A DNA stretch of 64,000 nt, taken from NCBI RefSeq assembly GCF_945901735.1, contig NZ_CAMDLM010000011.1:1-64000 (forward strand). Direction: 5' to 3'. The notes below the pieces were generated by a model. That model made no database searches. It was given only the letters and a program-made list of their open reading frames with translations, and had not been told where the DNA came from. Positions within the stretch are counted from its first letter, which is position 1, and each line of letters begins with the position of its first letter. Source of the DNA: Limnohabitans sp. Rim8 (lineage in GTDB: Bacteria > Pseudomonadota > Gammaproteobacteria > Burkholderiales > Burkholderiaceae_C). Shown here piece after piece: positions 9,464 through 17,860 of this stretch. The position numbers and the translations under genes are program-made.

Positions 9464-9757
9464 TCATTGCAACGCTTGCAACACCGCTGTTGGATTGCGA
9501 TCAATCACGTTGAGCAATACCAGCGATGCACCGCTGGGGGAGCGGTCGCCACGCTCCCAATGCCGCAGTGTGGCGACTGAAAAACCAAAGTGAGCAGCAA
9601 ACTGTTCTTGTGTCAGGCTCAGTCGCTGTCGCAGGTCCAGCACATTGACGGCATGAGGCTGGTACAGCTTGACGCTAGTGGTTTTTGTGTCTTTGGTCTT
9701 GGCATGCGCAATGGCTTCCGTCAGGCCTTGTTGGATGCTCATGAATGCATTGGTCAT
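9464..9757 (-). CDS. XRE-type HTH antitoxin-like regulator (NadS/HigA-like), no toxin partner visible
   Basis: This 97-aa protein has a lambda-repressor-type helix-turn-helix in its C-terminal half: LRQRLSLTQEQFAAHFGFS, then TLRHWERGDRSPSG, and a tail NPTAVLQALQ. This matches NadS/HigA-2-type antitoxins, which normally follow a RelE/HigB-like toxin gene. Upstream on the same strand only 19 bp separate it from the stop of a MarR gene, and nothing toxin-like lies nearby. It therefore looks like an orphan antitoxin or a free-standing regulator. An internal Met at codon 6 is an alternative start. Confidence 0.75.
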   Translation of the reverse strand: MTNAFMSIQQGLTEAIAHAKTKDTKTTSVKLYQPHAVNVLDLRQRLSLTQEQFAAHFGFSVATLRHWERGDRSPSGASLVLLNVIDRNPTAVLQALQ

Positions 9758-9776
9758 GTGTGTACCCTTTTACGAT

Positions 9777-10232
9777 TCAAACCACATTTTCGCCAGCACT
9801 GCTATGCGCCGCAATCAAGCTCTCCAACATCAGTTTGAGTTGATGCGCCGGGTCCGAACCCAAAGCAGACACCACCTGCGCCTCGTGCGCTTTGGCTTGC
9901 TTCAGCAGGGGCTGTACTTTGCGCCGACCTGTGGCCGTGAGGCTGACCAGGCTTTGCCGTTTGTCGTGTGCGGCGTCGCAACGCTTGACCCACCCGGCGT
10001 CTTGCATGCGACCCACCAGTTTGGTCACGGTGGGTTGTTTGGCCAGCACGATGCTGGCGAGTTCATTGATGCTCAAGCTGTCTTTGCCCGACAAGCTGGC
10101 CATGACGCGCCATTCCAAAAGACTCAGGCCGCTGGCTTCCACCACGGCGTGGAATTCGCTCGAAATCAAATGGCTGGCGCGCGCCAGCAGGTAGGCGAGG
10201 TAGTCGTCGACAAAGCCAGGCTCGGGGGTCAT
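9777..10232 (-). CDS. MarR family transcriptional regulator
   Basis: This 151-aa winged-helix protein contains LSINELASIVLAKQPTVTKLVGRM as the DNA-binding helices and CDAAHDKRQSLVSLTATG as the wing. ATG 10232 overlaps the stop of the flavin reductase gene (ATGA), so both are one transcript. The longer frame upstream is only the other frame of the reductase. It is divergent to the NicX-like operon and likely regulates it. The best studied nic operon is also controlled by a MarR protein (NicR), which fits, but orthology is not shown. Confidence 0.85.
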   Translation of the reverse strand: MTPEPGFVDDYLAYLLARASHLISSEFHAVVEASGLSLLEWRVMASLSGKDSLSINELASIVLAKQPTVTKLVGRMQDAGWVKRCDAAHDKRQSLVSLTATGRRKVQPLLKQAKAHEAQVVSALGSDPAHQLKLMLESLIAAHSSAGENVV

Positions 10233-10813
10233 GGCAGCGGTTTGTGCAGAGATGCCGTTGAACTGAACTGCCCGCCTTGGTAGACCAGCGGTGCCGTGCC
10301 ATCGCTGAAACCGCAGCGCTCCACCTCGCCCACAAAAATCACATGGTCGCCTTCTTCGTGTCGGCTGCGGTTGTGGCATTCGAACCAGGCCAGTGCCCCA
10401 TCCAAAATGGGCAAGCCCGACTCGCCCAGCGTGAAAGCGGTATCGGCAAAGCGGTCGCCCTTGCCGAAGGCAAAACGGTTGCACACATCCAGCTGATCCG
10501 CGGCCAGCACGTTCACCACGTAATGCGTGCCCGCATGGAACAGTGGTGCGCTGCTGGCGCCTTGCCCCAGGCTCCACAGCACCAACGGCGGCGTGAGCGA
10601 CACCGAGTTGAATGAACTGGCGGTGATGCCCACAAAGTTGTGGCTGGCTGAATCGCCCTTGTGTGCACCCTTTGAGAAGGTGGTGATGACGGTCACTCCC
10701 GTGGCAAAGCGCGACAGGGCTTGCTTGAAATGCGGCGTTTCAAAGTCTGGGCTCAGCGCTTGGATGTGGGATGGAAGGGTTGGGTGCATGGGTTGATCAT
10801 AGTTGAATTGCAT
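10229..10813 (-). CDS. Flavin reductase domain protein (HpaC/DIM6-NTAB type)
   Basis: This 194-aa protein has the flavin reductase-like fold: ALSRFATGVTVITT, GITASSFNSVSLTPPLVLWSL, and HYVVNVLAADQ followed by the GDHVIFVGEVE strand. Such proteins reduce FMN or FAD with NAD(P)H and hand it to a separate monooxygenase. The likely partner is the acyl-CoA-dehydrogenase-fold protein at 12758-14038 in the divergent operon, since two-component monooxygenases can have that fold. A second Met at codon 9 is an alternative start. Confidence 0.85.
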   Translation of the reverse strand: MQFNYDQPMHPTLPSHIQALSPDFETPHFKQALSRFATGVTVITTFSKGAHKGDSASHNFVGITASSFNSVSLTPPLVLWSLGQGASSAPLFHAGTHYVVNVLAADQLDVCNRFAFGKGDRFADTAFTLGESGLPILDGALAWFECHNRSRHEEGDHVIFVGEVERCGFSDGTAPLVYQGGQFSSTASLHKPLP

Positions 10814-10884
10814 GAATTTTCATATAAACTGATCACTCATGCCTGCAGGTGAGCCGTTCAGCGCTGCAGGCTAAGGAGACAAGC
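10814..10884. promoter_or_regulatory. Divergent promoter/operator region of the second catabolic cluster
   Basis: The 71-bp gap separates the flavin reductase/MarR pair from the NicX-like operon. It is AT-rich and contains dyads, including TGAATTTTCA at 10813-10822 and GCATGA / TCATGC arms at 10810-10815 and 10837-10842. One of these could be the MarR operator. AAGGAGA at 10873-10879 is the ribosome-binding site of the plus-strand gene. The assignment of operator bases is tentative. Confidence 0.4.
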
Positions 10885-11970
10885 ATGCTGGTGGAACGAA
10901 TCGAAAACAAGTGGCTCGCGGCGTTTAACCGCACCTTCACGCTGTGCAAGGTGCAGCCAGGCGAAGTGGTCGCGATTTTGGCCGAAACCCAATCACGCCG
11001 GGTGAACGTGGACTTGGCCCGCCTGGCGCTGGAGGCCATGGGGGCCCGTGTGTTCGAGGTCACTTTGACCACGCCCCCGCTGACCGCACCCGCGCCGGTG
11101 CGCTCCACCGGCGCCAGCGACGCCATTGGTCAGCTGGGCCCGGTGGTGGCCGCGCTGGCCCGCGCCGACATGGTGGTGGACTGCACCGTCGAGGGCCTGC
11201 TGCACGCCCCCGAGCTGCCCACCATCATGAAGGGCGTGGACGGGCACATGCCGCGCCTGCTCATGGTGTCCAACGAGCACCCCGAAATTTTGGAACGCAC
11301 CGTGCCCGATCCGGCGCTCGAAGGCGTGGTGCGCTCGGCCATGAAAAAGCTCCGCGCTGCGCAGCAGATGCATGTGACGTCTGCGGCAGGCACCGACCTG
11401 CGCGTGCACCTGAAACATGGCGACAAACAAGCCGTGGTCGGCGGTGTGTGGGGCTTTTGCCCTAAGCCCGGCATGGTGTCCCACTGGCCTGCGGGCTTGG
11501 CGCTGGCGTTCCCGGTTGCGGGCAGCGTCAACGGCACGCTGGTCATGGCCCCCGGTGATGTGAACCTGACCTTCAAGCAATACCTGCGCGACACGATCCG
11601 CTTGACCATCGAAAACGACAGCGTGGTCGCCATCGACGGGCAGGGCGTGGATGTGGACATGATGCGCGGCTATTACAAGGCGTGGGAAGACTTTGAGGGT
11701 CACCGCGCTTGCTACGCCGTCTCGCATGTGGGCTTTGGCCTGAACCCGGCCGCACGCTGGGACGCGATGGCTTTCTACGACAAGCGCGACTGCAACGGCA
11801 CCGAGCTGCGGGCCTTTGCGGGGAACTTTTTGTATTCGACCGGGGCCAACGAGGTGGCAGGCCGCCACACGCTGGGGCATTTCGACTTGCCCCTGCGCGG
11901 CTGCACCATTCGGCTGGACGACACCGTGGTGGTCGATGCCGGTCAGGTCGTGAGCGCGGCGCTGGCATGA
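10885..11970 (+). CDS. NicX-like ring-cleaving dioxygenase (M29-like fold; 2,5-dihydroxypyridine dioxygenase family)
   Basis: This 361-aa protein resembles 2,5-dihydroxypyridine 5,6-dioxygenase NicX, an Fe(II) extradiol-like enzyme on an aminopeptidase-type fold. Shared blocks are SHWPAGLALAFP near 200, SHVGFGLNPAARW near 281, FAGNFLYSTGANE near 311 and GHFDLPLRGCTIRLDD near 331. The likely metal ligands His281, His332 and Asp334 match the NicX triad. ATG 10885 follows AAGGAGA; a slightly longer frame is less likely. The following hydrolase overlaps it. The substrate is unknown: the other nicotinate genes (nicC, nicF, nicE) are not in the window. A leucyl aminopeptidase-like hydrolase is the less likely alternative. 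Confidence 0.78.
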   Translation: MLVERIENKWLAAFNRTFTLCKVQPGEVVAILAETQSRRVNVDLARLALEAMGARVFEVTLTTPPLTAPAPVRSTGASDAIGQLGPVVAALARADMVVDCTVEGLLHAPELPTIMKGVDGHMPRLLMVSNEHPEILERTVPDPALEGVVRSAMKKLRAAQQMHVTSAAGTDLRVHLKHGDKQAVVGGVWGFCPKPGMVSHWPAGLALAFPVAGSVNGTLVMAPGDVNLTFKQYLRDTIRLTIENDSVVAIDGQGVDVDMMRGYYKAWEDFEGHRACYAVSHVGFGLNPAARWDAMAFYDKRDCNGTELRAFAGNFLYSTGANEVAGRHTLGHFDLPLRGCTIRLDDTVVVDAGQVVSAALA

Positions 11971-12761
11971 GCGAGCCTGCATTCACCGACGTGGGCTTGC
12001 CCACACAGCCTGCCGTGGTGTTTTTGCATGGCGTGGGCGGTGGCCGACACGGATGGGCGCCGCAGCAAGCGCATGTGGCCCAAATGGGTTGGCGCAGCCT
12101 GGCCTGGGACATGCCCGGCTACGGTGACAGCGCCAGGGTCACCCCCTATGACTTCGCGCATTTGGTGCAAGCCCTCTGGCAAATGCTGGACGCTGAGCAC
12201 ATTCACCAAGCGGTGTTGGTGGGCCACAGCATGGGCGCGATGGTCGCGCTTCAGGCCTGGACGCAAGCGCCCGAGCGGATACGCGCCATGCTGCTGGCCG
12301 CCAGCAGCCCGGCTTTTGGCCACACCGACGGGGATTTTCAAAAGCAGTTTTTGGCACAGCGCCTGGCCCCGCTGGAAGCAGGAAAAACCATGGGCGACAT
12401 CGCCGACCGTTTGATTCCGTCGATGGTCGCTCCCGGCAGCACTGACCCTGCCATGAAGCCTGCGCTGGTGCTGGCGCACCAAAGCATGTCTGCCGTCCCG
12501 CCCGACACCTACCGCGCCGCCTTGCATGCGCTGGTGCAGTTCGAGCAACGCGCCGCCTTGCCCACCATCACCGTGCCGGTGCTGTGCCTGGCCGCAGAGT
12601 ACGACCGCACTGCGCCGCCCACCGTGATGGCACTTATGGCGCAAAAGATCCCTGGTGCGCGCTACGCCTGTCTGGCGGGCGCGGGCCATTTGCTGCAGTA
12701 CGAACAGGCCGAGGCTTTCAACGCCGAACTTGAAAAATTTTTGAAGGACCTGCAACCATGA
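11967..12761 (+). CDS. Alpha/beta hydrolase (NicD-like or enol-lactonase-like)
   Basis: This 264-aa hydrolase has HGVGGG (oxyanion region, 21-26), the nucleophile elbow GHSMG with Ser88, an acid Asp in AAEYDRTAPP and the His in GAGHLLQYEQ. It starts by ATGA overlap with the NicX-like gene, so the two are co-translated. In the nicotinate pathway an alpha/beta hydrolase (NicD, N-formylmaleamate deformylase) acts directly after NicX, which makes hydrolysis of the ring-cleavage product the natural proposal. 3-Oxoadipate enol-lactonase-like activity is an alternative. Confidence 0.82.
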   Translation: MSEPAFTDVGLPTQPAVVFLHGVGGGRHGWAPQQAHVAQMGWRSLAWDMPGYGDSARVTPYDFAHLVQALWQMLDAEHIHQAVLVGHSMGAMVALQAWTQAPERIRAMLLAASSPAFGHTDGDFQKQFLAQRLAPLEAGKTMGDIADRLIPSMVAPGSTDPAMKPALVLAHQSMSAVPPDTYRAALHALVQFEQRAALPTITVPVLCLAAEYDRTAPPTVMALMAQKIPGARYACLAGAGHLLQYEQAEAFNAELEKFLKDLQP

Positions 12762-14038
12762 GCGACGTGCAAGCCAACTCCCAGCAACCCGTCATGCCGA
12801 ACACCATGCCGATTTGTGGCGACGATTACCCCCTGACCGAAAAACAGCAAAAGCTGATGGCGCTGGCCCGGCAACTGGGCCGCGAGAAGTTCGCGCCCCG
12901 CGCCGCGCAACTCGACCGCGACGCGCAGTTCCCGTTTGCCAACTACGACGACATGCGCGACTCCGGCTTGCTGGCGCTGTGCGTGCCCGAGGCACACGGC
13001 GGCCAAGGTGCCGACTACGCCACCTATGCCATGGTGTCGGCCGAAATCGGGCGCTACTGCGGTGCCACGGCGCTCACTTTCAACATGCATGTCTGCACCA
13101 CGCTCTGGAGCGGCTTGCTGTCGGAAGACCTGGAGATGACGCCCGAGCAACGCGCCACCCACCGCCAGCACCAGGCCACGCACTTTGCCCGCGTGGTGAA
13201 AGACGGCGCGATTTACGCGCAGCCTTTTTCGGAAGGCGGTGCTGCGGCATCAGGGGCACAACCCTTTGGCACCCTTGCGGTCAAGGTCGATGGCGGCTGG
13301 AAGATCAACGGCAAAAAGATCTTCGCATCCCTGTCAGATGCTGCCGATTACTTTGGCGTGTTGTGCACCGAGAAGAAAGAAGGCGCTGACCTGTCGCGTC
13401 GCGACACCTTGTACTTGGCCATCCCGCGCACCTCGCCGGGTTTGACCATCGAAGGCGATTGGGACCCGCTGGGCATGCGCGCCACCGTGTCACGCAATCT
13501 GATTTTCAAAGACGTGTTCGTGCCCGACGACGCGGCGCTCATGCCGCAGGGCCTGTACTTTCAGGCGGCCAGCCGCTGGCCGCACATGTTCATGACGCTC
13601 TCGCCCACCTACATGGGCATCGCGCAAGCAGCGTACGACTTCACTGTGGCTTATCTGCGTGGCGAGATTCCGGGTACCGGCCCCGTCAAGCGCCGCCAGT
13701 TCGCGACCAAGCAGATCGCCTTGGCCGAGATGTTCATCAAGCTCGAGCAAACCCGCAACCTGTTCTTGCGCGCGATTGAAGACGCCAAGGTCGACCCGGC
13801 CAAGTCCACCCGTCTGCGGGCCTACGCCGCGCAATACACCATCATGGAAAACGCACAAGACATCGCCCGTTTGGCCATCCGCACCTGTGGTGGCCAGTCC
13901 ATGCTCAAAAGCCTGTCGCTCGAGCGCCTGTACCGCGATGCGCGCTGCGGCTCGCTCATGCTGCCCTGGACCGCCGAGCTGTGCATGGACCGCATTGGCC
14001 GCGAAGCCCTGTACGAACCCGGCGAAAAAGACGAGTGA
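12758..14038 (+). CDS. Acyl-CoA dehydrogenase-fold protein lacking the canonical catalytic Glu
   Basis: This 426-aa protein has acyl-CoA dehydrogenase landmarks: VPEAHGGQGADYATY, QPFSEGGAAASG in place of the usual SEPxAGSD, KINGKKIFASLSD, and TCGGQSMLKSLSLERLYRDAR. Where classical enzymes have the YEGT catalytic glutamate, this protein reads LMLPWTAELC, so the base is missing. The fold is also used by flavin-dependent monooxygenases fed by separate reductases, and a flavin reductase lies just upstream. A noncanonical dehydrogenase with its base elsewhere, as in isovaleryl-CoA dehydrogenase, remains possible. It overlaps the previous gene (ATGA) and the next (TGATG). Confidence 0.8.
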   Translation: MSDVQANSQQPVMPNTMPICGDDYPLTEKQQKLMALARQLGREKFAPRAAQLDRDAQFPFANYDDMRDSGLLALCVPEAHGGQGADYATYAMVSAEIGRYCGATALTFNMHVCTTLWSGLLSEDLEMTPEQRATHRQHQATHFARVVKDGAIYAQPFSEGGAAASGAQPFGTLAVKVDGGWKINGKKIFASLSDAADYFGVLCTEKKEGADLSRRDTLYLAIPRTSPGLTIEGDWDPLGMRATVSRNLIFKDVFVPDDAALMPQGLYFQAASRWPHMFMTLSPTYMGIAQAAYDFTVAYLRGEIPGTGPVKRRQFATKQIALAEMFIKLEQTRNLFLRAIEDAKVDPAKSTRLRAYAAQYTIMENAQDIARLAIRTCGGQSMLKSLSLERLYRDARCGSLMLPWTAELCMDRIGREALYEPGEKDE

Positions 14039-15576
14039 TGGGGGCAGAAGAAACCAGCCAGATCGCGGCGCGCTTTGCGCAGCTCGCGCACGAGCGCGGC
14101 ACGCAGCCCGCCATGACCTTCAGGGGCGACGAGCGCAAGCCTGATCAGAGCTTTGAATACGACTTCGCCAAGTTTTGGCGTCGCGTGGCACGCGTCACCG
14201 CGCACCTGCAATCCAACTGGGGCGTACAACCCGGTGACCGCGTGGCCTGGCTGGGCTTTAACCACGAGCTGCAGCTGGTCACGCTGGTGGCTTGTGCACG
14301 TTTGGGTGCGGTGTTTTTGCCGCTGAATTTCCGATTGGCAGTGCCCGAGTTGCAGCAGGTCATGCTGGACGCGCAGCCGCGTCTGCTGGTGCACGACAGC
14401 CACCATGCCGACACGGCGCAGGCGCTGCACGCCATGCGTCTGCAACACACCCACCACGACACGTTAATCGCCACTGCCTCGCCACGCGACCTGCCATTGC
14501 CTGACGTTCACAGTGACATGCCGCTGCTGCTGGTCTACACCTCGGGCACCACGGGTGTGCCCAAGGGTGCGGTGCACACGCAAGCGGCGCTGCTGGCCAA
14601 TGCCCGTGCCAGCGCATGGGCGCACGACTTTGTAGAAGGCGACAAGGTGCTGTCCACGCTGCCCATGTTCCATGTGGGTGGCCTGTGCATTCAGACCTTG
14701 CCCGCGCTGTTGGCCGGGGTTCAGGTGGTGCTGCACCCGCGCTTTGATCCGAACGCGTGGCTGGACGAGATGACCACCAGCCGGCCCTCGCTGTCGCTGC
14801 TGGTGCCCGCCACCATGCGCGCCCTGTTTGAACACCCGCGTTGGGCGGGTACGTCGCTGGCCTGTCTGCGCGGCATCATGACCGGCTCGTCCACCGTGCC
14901 TGTGGCTTACCTCGAAACGCTGCACGAACGTGGCGTGCCAGTCGGCCAGGTCTATGGCACCACCGAAACCGGCCCTGTGTCCATCGTGCTGCGTCTGCCC
15001 GAGGCCATGGCCCGCGTGGGCGCATCGGGTTGGCCGCACCCGCAAGCGCAGGTCAAACTCATCGACGGCCAAGGGAAGGAGGTCGGTCCCGGTGAAACGG
15101 GCGAAGTCTGCATCCGCGCCGCCAACCTGATGCAAGGCTACTGGCGTTCCGACGGTGAACTCAACGCGGGCCTGCAAGACGGCTGGTTCCATTCCGGCGA
15201 CTTGGGGCAGCGCGCCGAAGACGGCTGCATCACCATCGTGGGCCGCAGCAAAGACATGATCATCTCGGGCGGTGAAAACATTTACCCGGCCGAAATCGAA
15301 AACCAGCTGGTCACCTTGTCCGGCGTGGCTGAAAGCGCGGTGGTCGGTGTGGCCGATGCCCGCTGGGGCGAAGTGCCGGTGGTGGTGCTGGTGCGCAGCC
15401 CCGACGCCACAGGTCAAGCATTGAGCGTCGAAGCCGTGCTGGCGCACCTGCAGTCGCGCATTGCCCGCTTCAAGTTGCCGCGCCGCGTGGTGTTCATGGG
15501 CACCTTGCCCAAAAGCGCTTTGGGCAAGGTGCAAAAGCCCGTCTTGCAGGCCCTTTTGACCGGGACAAACCCTTAA
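14038..15576 (+). CDS. Acyl-CoA synthetase (AMP-forming, class I adenylate-forming family)
   Basis: This 512-aa ligase has the [12 protein letters not shown]-loop, GTTETG, the GWFHSGDLG core motif and [20 protein letters not shown] hinge. The C-terminal Lys region [12 protein letters not shown] is intact. ATG 14038 overlaps the previous stop as TGATG. It resembles long-chain or aryl acyl-CoA synthetases such as those in aromatic side-chain catabolism. It would activate the acid taken up or produced by this cluster. Substrate cannot be read from sequence. Confidence 0.85.
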   Translation: MGAEETSQIAARFAQLAHERGTQPAMTFRGDERKPDQSFEYDFAKFWRRVARVTAHLQSNWGVQPGDRVAWLGFNHELQLVTLVACARLGAVFLPLNFRLAVPELQQVMLDAQPRLLVHDSHHADTAQALHAMRLQHTHHDTLIATASPRDLPLPDVHSDMPLLLVYTSGTTGVPKGAVHTQAALLANARASAWAHDFVEGDKVLSTLPMFHVGGLCIQTLPALLAGVQVVLHPRFDPNAWLDEMTTSRPSLSLLVPATMRALFEHPRWAGTSLACLRGIMTGSSTVPVAYLETLHERGVPVGQVYGTTETGPVSIVLRLPEAMARVGASGWPHPQAQVKLIDGQGKEVGPGETGEVCIRAANLMQGYWRSDGELNAGLQDGWFHSGDLGQRAEDGCITIVGRSKDMIISGGENIYPAEIENQLVTLSGVAESAVVGVADARWGEVPVVVLVRSPDATGQALSVEAVLAHLQSRIARFKLPRRVVFMGTLPKSALGKVQKPVLQALLTGTNP

Positions 15577-15661
15577 AAACGCCTTCTTTCTTCGCTTGTG
15601 CGACAGGGTTTGCGGGCCTGCGTGGCATCATCATTTGATTCATCAAAACAAGGAGATACGC

Positions 15662-16684
15662 ATGAGTCAAATCACCCGCAAACTTTCACGTTCACTCACC
15701 CGCCGCCCTGTCTTAGGGTTGGCTGCCGCTGTTCTTTTGTCGACCACGTCTGCCGCCTGGGCGCAAACCGCCTGGCCCACCAAGCCCGTCAAGATCGTCG
15801 TCCCCTTCGCGCCCGGCGGCACCACCGACATCCTAGCCCGTGCCATCGCCCCAGACTTGAGCAAAGCCTTTGGCCAATCCTTCGTCATCGAAAACAAAGG
15901 CGGTGCAGGTGGCAATCTGGGGGCTGAACAAGTGGCCAAGTCAGCCGGTGACGGCTACACCCTGCTCATGGGCACCGTGGGCACACACGGCATCAACCGC
16001 GCGCTGTACGCCAAGCTGCCCTATGACCCCTTCAAAGACTTCGCGCCCATCACCTTGGTTGCAGGCGTGCCCAACGTCATGGTGGTCAACGCCGAAAAAG
16101 CGGCGGCCAACAAGATCAACACCGTGAACGACTTCATCAAGTACGCCAAAGCCAACCCGGGCAAGCTGAACATGGCCTCCAGCGGCAATGGCACCTCCAT
16201 CCATTTGGCCGGTGAGTTGTTCAAGTCCCAGACCGGTACTTTCATGGCGCACATTCCTTACCGGGGTTCTGCCCCAGCGCTGCTGGATCTGTCGGGCGGC
16301 AACATGGACGTGATGTTTGACAACCTGCCCTCTGCCATTCCTTTGATCAAAGGGGGCAAGCTCAAAGCCCTGGCCGTGACCAGTAGCCAGCGCTCTGCGG
16401 CCATGCCCGAACTGCCGACGGTGGAAGAGGCTGCCGGGCTCAAAGGGTTTGAGGCCAGCAGTTGGTTTGGTTTGTTGGCCCCTGCCGGGACGCCTGCCGA
16501 TGTGGTCAGCCGTATCCAGCAAGAGGTTGCCAAATCGTTGGCGAGCCCCGCCATGAAAGAGCGCTTGGCGACGCTGGGTGCGATCCCCAGCGGCAACACG
16601 CCCGCGCAATTTGCCGAGCACATTGATCGCGAGCACAAGAAGTGGGCCGATGTCGTCAAAGCATCGGGCGCCAAGGTGGACTGA
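15662..16684 (+). CDS. Bug/TctC family tripartite tricarboxylate-type solute-binding protein
   Basis: This 340-aa periplasmic receptor starts at ATG 15662 after AAGGAG. Residues 1-35 form a signal peptide with an Arg pair before the hydrophobic stretch and a likely cut after SAAWA. The mature part begins [19 protein letters not shown], the hallmark of Bug receptors, and has GAGGNLGAE. Bug proteins bind carboxylates and related acids, often without a dedicated membrane partner nearby, as here. It probably captures the substrate of the cluster. Confidence 0.9.
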   Translation: MSQITRKLSRSLTRRPVLGLAAAVLLSTTSAAWAQTAWPTKPVKIVVPFAPGGTTDILARAIAPDLSKAFGQSFVIENKGGAGGNLGAEQVAKSAGDGYTLLMGTVGTHGINRALYAKLPYDPFKDFAPITLVAGVPNVMVVNAEKAAANKINTVNDFIKYAKANPGKLNMASSGNGTSIHLAGELFKSQTGTFMAHIPYRGSAPALLDLSGGNMDVMFDNLPSAIPLIKGGKLKALAVTSSQRSAAMPELPTVEEAAGLKGFEASSWFGLLAPAGTPADVVSRIQQEVAKSLASPAMKERLATLGAIPSGNTPAQFAEHIDREHKKWADVVKASGAKVD

Positions 16685-17655
16685 TGGCCTGGTTTGAGGG
16701 CTTTGAGCGGCAAACGCTCACCGTAGCGGGCTTGCCCGTTTGCTTCAGCCGCTCGGCCAATTGGGCGGCGCAAGCTCACCTGCCGGTGCTGGTGTTGCTG
16801 CACGGCTTTCCGCAAACCCATGTCATGTGGCACCGTGTCGCGCAAAGCTTGCGCGGCCGTTATCGGCTTGTGATGCCCGACCTGCGGGGTTACGGTGATT
16901 CGTCGCATGCTGTGGGCGACGCGCAGCACCTGCACTACAGCAAACGCGCCATGGCGCAAGAGGTGGTGGGCTTGCTCGATGCCTTGGGCGTGGGCGACTT
17001 CTTTTTGTGTGGTCACGACCGGGGCGGGCGCGTGGCGCACCGTTTGGCTCTGGACCATGCCCGGCGCGTTAAGAAGTTGTGCGTCATCGACATCGCGCCG
17101 ACCTTCGACATGTACGGCGGTCTTTGGGGCAAAACACCCGATGTGTCAGGCCCAGTGGCTGATCCGTACTTTGCGTTTGCGCAGGCCTACTACCACTGGT
17201 TCCACCTGACGCAACCCGCGCCACTGCCCGAGTTCATGATCGGCGGCAACCCGAAAGCCTATTTGCACGCCAAGCTCGGCGGCTGGGGCAGTCAGGGTTT
17301 GGCCTACATTGAAGCCGAAGCTTTGGCCGAGTACGAGCGCGCCTTTTGCAACCCGGCGCTCAACGACAAGGGCTGGTCCGCTGCCATCCACAGCGCGGCC
17401 GAAGACTATCGCGCTAGCGCAGGCATCGACCTGCAACACGACCGCGAAAGCCGCGAGCGAGGCGCAAAAATCAGCTGTGACACGATGGTCTTGTGGGGCG
17501 ATCGCGGCGTAGTCAACCGCATGTTCAAACCTGTTGAGTTGTGGCAGGCGCAATGCGCGGGGCAAGTCAGCGGCCAGGTCATGCCTTCAGGCCACTTCAT
17601 CCCCGAAGAATTGCCCCAAGAGACCAGCGACGCGTTGGCTAAGTGGATGGTGTGA
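16684..17655 (+). CDS. Haloacetate (fluoroacetate) dehalogenase-like alpha/beta hydrolase
   Basis: This 323-aa alpha/beta hydrolase has Asp112 rather than Ser as nucleophile in GHDRGGR, as in fluoroacetate dehalogenases, with the two Arg that bind the substrate carboxylate. The acid Asp136 (VIDIAPT), the halide-site pair His171-Trp172 (YYHWFHL) and the catalytic His in PSGHFIPEE are present. It overlaps the Bug receptor stop (ATG 16684). The family hydrolyses haloacids to hydroxyacids, but many members in catabolic clusters have other, unknown substrates. Confidence 0.82.
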   Translation: MAWFEGFERQTLTVAGLPVCFSRSANWAAQAHLPVLVLLHGFPQTHVMWHRVAQSLRGRYRLVMPDLRGYGDSSHAVGDAQHLHYSKRAMAQEVVGLLDALGVGDFFLCGHDRGGRVAHRLALDHARRVKKLCVIDIAPTFDMYGGLWGKTPDVSGPVADPYFAFAQAYYHWFHLTQPAPLPEFMIGGNPKAYLHAKLGGWGSQGLAYIEAEALAEYERAFCNPALNDKGWSAAIHSAAEDYRASAGIDLQHDRESRERGAKISCDTMVLWGDRGVVNRMFKPVELWQAQCAGQVSGQVMPSGHFIPEELPQETSDALAKWMV

Positions 17656-17670
17656 GGAGGATATTTTCGC

Positions 17671-17770
17671 AGGTCGGGCCTTTACGGTCCGACGGTCATC
17701 CATTCGCGAAGCGACATTGCAAACGGCGTCGGTGCACCACGCGCCATGTCGGACCTGAAAGCACCGACCT
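17671..17770. repeat. Palindromic repeat, AGGTCGG family, copy 1 (inverted orientation)
   Basis: Two 23-bp arms (17671-17693 and 17748-17770) form an imperfect inverted repeat matching at 19 of 23 positions, around a 54-bp core. The right arm read on the minus strand starts AGGTCGGTGC and ends GACATGG, as in copies at 29238-29309 and 35534-35626. The arrangement of paired inverted units resembles REPIN elements. Confidence 0.8.
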
Positions 17771-17816
17771 ACAAAAACCGACAACGCAGGTGGTTCAGCG
17801 TTGCCTGATCTCTTTG

Positions 17817-17840
17817 AAGGAGCGCACCCCGTGCGAGATG
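17817..17840. repeat. Short dispersed repeat, GGAGCGCACCCCGTGCG family, copy 1
   Basis: AAGGAGCGCACCCCGTGCG followed by AGATGG recurs almost unchanged at 34499-34522. Both copies lie between genes. Here it lies just past the end of the UPF0149 gene. Confidence 0.7.
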
Positions 17841-17860
17841 GGCGGTGATCGGCGGCGGCC

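Noticed and set aside
9464-9757. Complete HigBA/NadS toxin-antitoxin system
   Set aside because: No toxin gene fits in the 19 bp upstream or in the gap downstream.
9777-10577. 266-codon version of the second MarR regulator
   Set aside because: The first 115 codons are an alternative frame of the flavin reductase; ATG 10232 with ATGA coupling is better.
10885-12761. Assignment of the second cluster as the nicotinate (nic) pathway
   Set aside because: Only NicX- and NicD-like genes are present; nicA, nicB, nicC, nicE and nicF are missing and CoA enzymes are present instead.
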